NCBI RefSeq assembly: GCF_000284295.1
Contig: NC_017093.1
Span: 2,232,001-2,296,000 of the forward strand
Origin: Actinoplanes missouriensis 431
GTDB taxonomy: Bacteria > Actinomycetota > Actinomycetes > Mycobacteriales > Micromonosporaceae
Direction: 5' to 3'
Length of the DNA: 64,000 nt
Position numbers and translations under genes: made by a program
The notes under the pieces: model-generated
Database searches by the model: none
What the model was told of the DNA's origin: nothing
The model's input: the letters and a program-made list of their open reading frames with translations, nothing else
In this document: in pieces, positions 58,532-64,000 of the stretch
Numbering within the stretch: the first letter of the stretch is position 1
How the letters are laid out: each line of letters starts with the position of its first letter

Positions 58532-60187
58532 GTGGATGCGCGCGGACCGGGACGATATCTCTGGTGGCTGGCGAGACGATGCCGCAGACGTGTCGCGCTC
58601 GGGGCGATGTACGGGTCGGTCTGGTTCGCCACGCTGGCGCTCACCCCGTACCTCATCTCGCAGGCCGTGGATCGCGGCCTCGCGCCGCGCAGCCTGAGCG
58701 CGCTGATCGGTTGGGTCGCGGCGGTCCTGGTCCTGGGTCTGGCCACGGCCGGGCTCGGCATCATGCGGCACCGGACGATGACCAAGCTGCGGCTGCAGGC
58801 CGCGCTGATCACCGCGGACCTGGTGCTGGAGCACGCGACCCGGCTCGGTTCGGCGTTGCCGCGCCGGGTCACCGCGGGCGAGGTGGTGACGATCGGCATC
58901 TCCGACGTGTGGACGATCGGCCGGGCGATGAACGTCGGCGGGGTCGGGGTGGCCGCGACGGTGGCGTTCCTGACCGTGGCGACGCTGCTCTTCGGCACGT
59001 CACCGACGCTGGCCGTGGTGGTGCTCGTCGGGATGCCGGTGCTCGTGGTGGTCGTCGGGCCGCTGCTCGGACGCACCCAGCGGGCCGGGTCGCGGTACCG
59101 GCTCGCCCAGGGCGAGCTGACCGCGCGGCTCGTCGACGTCCTCGGTGGCCTGCGGATCCTCAACGGCCTCGGCGGGAAGGACACCCATCTCGACCGCTAC
59201 CGGCGGGAGTCGGCGCGGGTCCGGGACCTGGGGTACCGGGTGGGGCGGCCGGCCGGATGGATCGGCGCGCTCGGCGACGGCCTCCCGCTGATCTTCCTGG
59301 GGGTGGTGACGTGGCTGGCCGCGCGGCTCACGGCCATGGGCGAGCTCACCGTGGGTGAGCTGATCGCGGTGTACGGGTACACGGCGATGCTGGCCGTGCC
59401 GGTGAACGTCCTGATCTTCTGTGGATTCGACGTCACGCACGGGCTGGTGGCCGCGCGGCGGGTCACCGAGTTCCTGCGGCTGCCCGTGGACGACCCGGCC
59501 GGCGCGCCGCTGACCGCCGCGGACGTGCTGCACGACCCGGAGTCCGGCGTGTCCGCCGAGCCCGGGCGGCTCACCGCGCTGGTGGCCGACCGGCCGTCCG
59601 ACGCGATCGCCGTGATCGACCGTCTGGGCCGGTACGGGACGACCCGGGCGACCTGCGGGGACCGCCGTCTCGACACGTTCGCGCTGCCGTCGGTGCGCTC
59701 CCGTCTCCTGGTCGCCGAGAACGACGCGAGCCTCTTCGCCGGCTCCCTGCGGACGGTCGTGGCCGGCCCGTCCGAGCCGGACGACACGCGGGTCCGGGCC
59801 GCGATCGCCGCGGCGGCCGCCACCGACATCGCCGGCGACCTCGGCCGGGAGGTGGAGTGGGACGGGCGCAACCTCTCCGGCGGCCAGCGGCAGCGGCTGC
59901 GGCTGGCCCGCGCGCTGCACGCCGACCCGGAGATGCTTCTCGCGGTCGAGCCCACGTCGGCGGTCGACGCGCACACCGAGGCGGCGATCGCGGAACGGCT
60001 CACCGCCGCCCGGTCCGGCCGGGGTACGGTGCTCGCCACCACCTCGCCGGTGCTGCTCGACCGCGCCGACCGGGTGCACTACCTGGTCGGCGGGCGGGTC
60101 GAGGCCAGCGGCACGCATCAGCAGCTGCTCACCGGGTCACCGGGGTACCGGGCGCTCGTCACGCGGGCCTTCGGGGAGGCGCTGTGA
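58532..60187 (+). CDS. ABC exporter subunit with degenerate Walker motifs (half-transporter 1)
   Basis: 551 residues, GTG start. Exporter transmembrane domain (about 15-310). In the ATPase domain the P-loop position reads LTALVADRPSDAIAVIDRLG, without GxxGxGKST, and Walker B reads MLLAVEPTSAVD, where the usual Asp is Val. The signature LSGGQRQR is intact. It should pair with the next gene (GTGA overlap at 60184-60187), supplying only the signature side of one ATP site. Exported substrate unknown. Confidence 0.88.
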   Translation: MDARGPGRYLWWLARRCRRRVALGAMYGSVWFATLALTPYLISQAVDRGLAPRSLSALIGWVAAVLVLGLATAGLGIMRHRTMTKLRLQAALITADLVLEHATRLGSALPRRVTAGEVVTIGISDVWTIGRAMNVGGVGVAATVAFLTVATLLFGTSPTLAVVVLVGMPVLVVVVGPLLGRTQRAGSRYRLAQGELTARLVDVLGGLRILNGLGGKDTHLDRYRRESARVRDLGYRVGRPAGWIGALGDGLPLIFLGVVTWLAARLTAMGELTVGELIAVYGYTAMLAVPVNVLIFCGFDVTHGLVAARRVTEFLRLPVDDPAGAPLTAADVLHDPESGVSAEPGRLTALVADRPSDAIAVIDRLGRYGTTRATCGDRRLDTFALPSVRSRLLVAENDASLFAGSLRTVVAGPSEPDDTRVRAAIAAAAATDIAGDLGREVEWDGRNLSGGQRQRLRLARALHADPEMLLAVEPTSAVDAHTEAAIAERLTAARSGRGTVLATTSPVLLDRADRVHYLVGGRVEASGTHQQLLTGSPGYRALVTRAFGEAL

Positions 60188-61917
60188 GCACGGTGCTGCC
60201 GATCGCCGGGAACCGCGAAGTGGGCCGGGCCGCGCTGCGGCTGCTCGCCGCCGACCGTCCCGCGGTCGCCGCGCTGATCTCGTTCAGCTCGCTGGCGGCC
60301 CTCGCCGGGCTGGGCGCGCCGTGGCTGCTCGGCCGGGTGATCGACACCGTCTCGGCGGGTGGTGGCGTCGCGGCGGTGGACCGGCTCGCCCTTGGTGTGC
60401 TGGCCTGCGCGGTCCTGCAGACGCTGCTGGCCCGGGTCGCGCTCGGCATCGGCTACCGGTTCGGGGAGCGCACCGCGGCCCGGATCCGGGAGGGATTCCT
60501 GCGGCGGGCACTCGACCTGCCCGCGTCCGTCGTCGAGCGGGTCCCGTCCGGCGACCTGGCCGCCCGCGGCAGCACCGACGTCGACGCGGTCGCCACCACG
60601 CTGCGCGACGTCCTGCCGAAGGTGTTCATCGGCTTCGTCCAGGTGGTGTTCATCCTGGTCGCGGTGCTGGCGATCGACCCGCTGCTGGGGTTCTCCGGCC
60701 TGCTCGGGCTCTCCGGCATCTGGTTCTGCGTGCGGTGGTACCTGAGCCGGGCACGGGACGCGTACCTCGCCGAGGGCGCGGCGAACTCCCGGCTGGCCGA
60801 GGAGCTGTCGGCCACCACCTCGGGGGCCCGGACCGTCGAGGCGTTCGGCCTGGCGCGCCAGCGCCTCGACGCGGGCGCCGCCGCGATCACCGAGACCCGC
60901 CGCACCCGGCTCGCCACGCTCGCCCTGCGCACCGTCTTCTTTCCGCTGGTCGAGGCGTCGTACGTGGTGCCGACCGTGCTGACGCTGCTGATCGGCGGCC
61001 TGTTCTACATCGACGGGCGGGTCACGCTGGGTGTGGTCGCGGCCACCGTGCTCTATCTGCGGCAGCTGGTGAACCCGCTGGACACCATCCTGCTCTGGGT
61101 CGAACAGTTGCAGAGCAGCATCGCGTCGTTCGCCAGGATCGAAGGATTGGGGTCGATCCCCGCTCCGCAGACGGGCGCACCCGTTGCCGTCATGCCGCCC
61201 CGCGATGACCGGATCGAGGTCCGTGGGGTGCGATACGCCTACGAGACCGGCCGGGACGTGCTGCACGACGTCGACCTCACCGTGCGGCCCGGCGAGCGGC
61301 TCGCCGTCGTCGGACTCTCCGGCGCCGGCAAATCCACCCTGGGCCGGCTGCTGGCCGGGGTCGACCGGCCGTCCGCCGGCTCGGTGACGGTCGGCGGGGT
61401 GCCGATCGCCGATCTGCCGCCCGACCAGCTGCGCCGCCAGGTCGTCCTGGTCACCCAGGAGCACCACGTCTTCCGCGAGTCGCTGCGCGCCAACCTGATG
61501 GTGGCCGCCCCCGACGACCGGTTGCGGCAGGCGCTCGCCACCGTCGGCGCGGACTGGGCCGACGACCTCGACCGGGACCTGGGGGAGCACCCGCTCGACG
61601 GCGCGCAGGCGCAGCAGCTGGCCCTGGCCCGGGTGCTGCTGGCCGACCCGCACACGGTGATCCTCGACGAGGCCACCGCGCTGCTCGACCCGACCGCCGC
61701 GCGGACCGCGGAACGGGCCCTGGCGGCGGTGTTGCACGAGCGTACGGTGATCGCGATCGCCCACCGTTTGCAGACCGCGCATGACGCCGACCGGGTAGCG
61801 GTGATGGACGACGGCCGGATCATCGAGCTCGGCACCCATGACGAGCTGGTCGCGGCGGGCGGGCCGTACGCCGCGCTGTGGCGCTCCTGGCACCACACCC
61901 CGTCGGTACGCGGGTGA
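60184..61917 (+). CDS. ABC exporter subunit with degenerate signature (half-transporter 2)
   Basis: 577 residues, GTG at 60184. Transmembrane domain about 20-320. Walker A GLSGAGKST, Q-loop VTQEHHVF, Walker B HTVILDEAT and H-loop AIAHRLQT are intact, but the signature reads LDGAQAQQ instead of LSGGQ. Together with the preceding subunit this leaves exactly one complete ATP site. Translational coupling ensures equal amounts. Confidence 0.88.
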   Translation: MSTVLPIAGNREVGRAALRLLAADRPAVAALISFSSLAALAGLGAPWLLGRVIDTVSAGGGVAAVDRLALGVLACAVLQTLLARVALGIGYRFGERTAARIREGFLRRALDLPASVVERVPSGDLAARGSTDVDAVATTLRDVLPKVFIGFVQVVFILVAVLAIDPLLGFSGLLGLSGIWFCVRWYLSRARDAYLAEGAANSRLAEELSATTSGARTVEAFGLARQRLDAGAAAITETRRTRLATLALRTVFFPLVEASYVVPTVLTLLIGGLFYIDGRVTLGVVAATVLYLRQLVNPLDTILLWVEQLQSSIASFARIEGLGSIPAPQTGAPVAVMPPRDDRIEVRGVRYAYETGRDVLHDVDLTVRPGERLAVVGLSGAGKSTLGRLLAGVDRPSAGSVTVGGVPIADLPPDQLRRQVVLVTQEHHVFRESLRANLMVAAPDDRLRQALATVGADWADDLDRDLGEHPLDGAQAQQLALARVLLADPHTVILDEATALLDPTAARTAERALAAVLHERTVIAIAHRLQTAHDADRVAVMDDGRIIELGTHDELVAAGGPYAALWRSWHHTPSVRG

Positions 61918-61973
61918 CGAAGGGTCACGTCGCTTCCCGTCAGTGCGCGGGATACGTGGCTGCGGGGAGCCGG

Positions 61974-62486
61974 TCAGTGCGCGGGTGACGGGCTCACGTA
62001 GACCCAGAGGTGCAGCATCGTGTCGTCGTCGAGCGGTTCGTGCAGCTCACCGACGCGATCCCAGCCCTCGGCCTCGTAGAGCGCCACCGCCGAACGCAGC
62101 TCCTGCCCCACGTCGAGCACCGCCCGGCGGTCCCGCGCGGGTGCGTGGGCGGCGGCGTGCCGCAGCAGTCGCCGGCCCAGCCCGGAGCGGCGCAGCTCCG
62201 GCGCGACGAACAGCCGGGCCACCAGCGCGAGCCGCTCCACGGGAAGACCGGTGGCCCGCGACGCCACCGTGAGGGTCGGATCCTCCGGCGGGCAGTGCAG
62301 GGCGACGTGCCCGACGATCCGACCGGCGTCCTCGGCGACCCAGGCGGCGACCGGGTGCCCGGAGCGGAGAAAGCCCGGCACGGCGTCGGGGGTGATCCTC
62401 ATGGGGTAGCCGTCGCGGGCGTGCACCCGGAGGAGCAGCTCAAGCGTGGCGTCGTAGTCGGCGTCGGTCTTCTCCCGGATCAGCAC
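61974..62486 (-). CDS. GNAT-family N-acetyltransferase
   Basis: 170 residues. Acetyl-CoA-binding motif A: LVARLFVAPELRRSGLGRRL (R-x-x-G-x-G/A), followed by motif B LDVGQELRSAVALYEAEGWD. Cytoplasmic. Stand-alone gene; substrate unknown. Confidence 0.85.
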   Translation of the reverse strand: MLIREKTDADYDATLELLLRVHARDGYPMRITPDAVPGFLRSGHPVAAWVAEDAGRIVGHVALHCPPEDPTLTVASRATGLPVERLALVARLFVAPELRRSGLGRRLLRHAAAHAPARDRRAVLDVGQELRSAVALYEAEGWDRVGELHEPLDDDTMLHLWVYVSPSPAH

Positions 62487-62749
62487 GCCCGGATGGTAGG
62501 GGATCCCTCCCGTTCCGGGCCTCCCATTTCCGGTTGGTCACCCGCGGGTCTGCTTGTTTCTTGCGGTTCCCGGGTTGCGTCCGGTGGTCCCGGGGTTGCG
62601 TCTGGCGGTTCCGGAGCTCGCAGATCTTGGAATCGCCGAGGCCGGCTGGTGCTCAGTGCGGACAATCCGGGCGGCCGGCAGCACTGACCCTGATGGCTTA
62701 TTCGGTGGGCGTGCCCGTTACCTATGGCCGTCGATGGAGTTATGTGGTC
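62487..62749. other. spacer with direct repeats and a copy of the dispersed hairpin family
   Basis: 62563-62620 has two imperfect 23-bp direct repeats (CCCGGGTTGCGTCCGGTGGT and CCCGGGGTTGCGTCTGGCGGT-like). 62641-62659 is GCCGGCTGGTGCTCAGTGC, the third copy of the dispersed family, with an inverted GCACTGACC at 62681-62689. The transposase ATG follows at 62750. Terminal inverted repeats of the insertion sequence could not be fixed. Confidence 0.5.
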
Positions 62750-64000
62750 ATGTCGATGCAGCCAAGGCCGTGGCCTGAGGTTCCGAAGCAGACTGCGCGG
62801 ATGGCGCGGGCGGCGTTTCGGAAGGGGAATCTGGCGACGCGGATCCGTGATGAGTTGGGTCAGGTGTATGAGGACGGCCGGTTCACGGCTGTGTTCGGGG
62901 TGCGGGGACGGCCGGGGATTTCTCCGGCGCAGTTGATGATCGTCAGTGTGTTGCAGTTCGCGGAGGATCTCACCGATCGGCAGGCCGCTGAGGCGGTCCG
63001 GGACCGGATCACCTGGAAATACGCGCTGGGTTTGGAGTTGGACGATCCGGGGTTCGATGCCAGTGTGCTCAGTGAGTTCCGGGCGAGGCTGGTCGATGGT
63101 GAGCTGAGCAGTCTGGCGCTGGACGCGTTGTTGCAGCGGCTGGCCGCGTTGAAGCTGGTCAAGGCCGCCGGTCGGCAGCGCACCGATTCCACGCATGTGC
63201 TCGCGGCGATCCGCCGGCTCAACCGTCTGGAGCTGGCCGGGGAAACGGTGCGGGCCGCGTTGGAAGCGTTGTCCGCCGCGGCGCCGGACTGGCTGACCAC
63301 GGTGATCGACGCGTCCTGGCTCGACGTTTACGGCGCCCGGATCGACAATCTGCGGCTACCGGCCAGCCAGACCCGACGCGACGAACTGCTGCTGCAGTAC
63401 GGCCGCGACGGCTATCACCTGCTCGATGCCGTGCACCAGCCGGACGCCCCGCCCTGGCTGGCCGAGATCCCCGCGGTCCAGGCGTTACGCCGGATCTGGA
63501 TCCAGCAGTTCTGCGGCGACACCGACAGCAGCGGCCGGCGGGAGGTGCGACGGCGGGACCCCGCCCCCAGCGGGGACGGTGTCCCGCCGGCCAGAGACCG
63601 GATCGCCTCGCCGTATGAACACGACGCCCGTTACGCCACCAAACGCGGTAAGGCCTGGACCGGATACAAAGTCCACCTCACCGAAACCTGCGACCCACCC
63701 GAACCCCGCACCGCCAGCGGCAGCACCGGACGCGGGGACCACCCGAACCTGATCACCAACGTGGTCACCACCGCAGCCAGCACCGCCGACAACGCGATGA
63801 CCGCCACCATCCACCAGCAACTCGCCGACAAGAACCTGACCCCCGCCGAACACCTGGTCGACTCCGGCTACCCGTCCGCGCACCAGCGACCGCCGCAAAA
63901 TCGGCCTGCAACCCCGCGACCTGCACGAAGCCGCCACCACCCACCGCACCCAGCAGAACACCAGCGAATGGAAAACCCGCTACCACACCCGCGCCGGCAT
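62750..64000 (+). pseudogene. IS1182-family transposase with internal deletion and frameshift (runs off the right edge)
   Basis: From the ATG at 62750 the N-terminal domain matches IS1182 transposases (PRPWPEVPKQTARMARAAF, TDRQAAEAVRDRITWKYALG, LSEFRARLVDG), followed by the first catalytic Asp in RTDSTHV (about 145) and the second in HLVDSGYPSA (about 375). At about 63880 the frame shifts by one and continues as RTSDRRKIGLQPRDLHEAAT and EWKTRYHTRAGI, the C-terminal part. The 80-100 residues that normally lie between, including the Cys cluster, are absent. The element is therefore probably inactive. Confidence 0.8.

Noticed and set aside
1..64000. tRNA or rRNA genes, including a tRNA attachment site for the mobile element
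   Set aside because: No cloverleaf with the conserved T-loop was seen on reading both strands; without a covariance-model scan this is a negative by eye only.

Overview
The window is high-GC actinobacterial DNA. The organism is probably a member of the Micromonosporaceae, Actinoplanes-like; this is inferred from the gene mix and codon bias and was not tested by any search. Supporting signs are a Wag31/DivIVA gene, several coenzyme F420-type oxidoreductases, PadR-HAAS and PadR regulators, twin-arginine lipoproteins, a CebR-type operator and mycobacterial-style KstR/KstR2 operators. No rRNA, tRNA or CRISPR array was found.

Region 1 (about 1-6800) is an integrated mobile element seen from its right side. 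A leftward train of small genes coupled by ATGA/GTGA overlaps runs from an XRE gene at 6116 to the left edge. It includes a cytosine-C5 DNA methyltransferase, a GIY-YIG-like plus XRE fusion, Cys-rich peptides and small membrane proteins. A divergent repressor-like gene (6257-6793) completes an immunity-like switch. No integrase lies in the window.

Region 2 (6900-30500) starts with an ABC exporter and a repeat-rich intergenic stretch, then becomes a steroid (cholesterol-type) catabolic island. It holds homologues of Mycobacterium tuberculosis Rv3531c/Rv3530c/Rv3529c, fadE-type dehydrogenases, fadA6, ipdC-ipdB-ipdA-echA20, several SDRs, an aldehyde dehydrogenase, Zn-alcohol dehydrogenases, an Rv3520c-like LLM oxidoreductase and the regulator KstR2. 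Four palindromes of the form TAGAACnnGTTC fit the KstR operator, three CGCTTGCT-type sites resemble the KstR2 operator, and they sit at the divergent promoters. The genes fit degradation of the steroid C/D rings (HIP pathway). Ring A/B genes are not in the window.

Region 3 (30500-46900) is a mixed metabolic stretch: a TerD-like protein, ACC deaminase with a GntR regulator, a secreted intradiol-dioxygenase-like lipoprotein, two SGNH hydrolases (one in region 4), cellobiose phosphorylase behind a perfect CebR box, a fucose-dehydrogenase-like aldo/keto reductase with a fumarylacetoacetase remnant, an LLM protein, a copper monooxygenase-like lipoprotein and a PadR-HAAS pair.

Region 4 (46900-64000) holds a secreted lipoprotein, Wag31, an acyl-CoA dehydrogenase next to a PadR regulator, a BBE-type flavoenzyme, a PfkB kinase, a histidine kinase fused in frame to a small membrane protein and facing its presumed response regulator, a Ddn-like protein, a heterodimeric ABC exporter with complementary degenerate ATP sites, a GNAT, and an IS1182-family transposase broken by an internal deletion.

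The strongest oddities are: a chain of three five-codon mini-ORFs in front of an LLM gene (29439-29506); a 26-bp perfect hairpin inside the methyltransferase gene (3469-3522); a mini acyl-CoA dehydrogenase lacking its FAD/beta domain; the kinase-membrane protein fusion; and the one-active-site ABC heterodimer.
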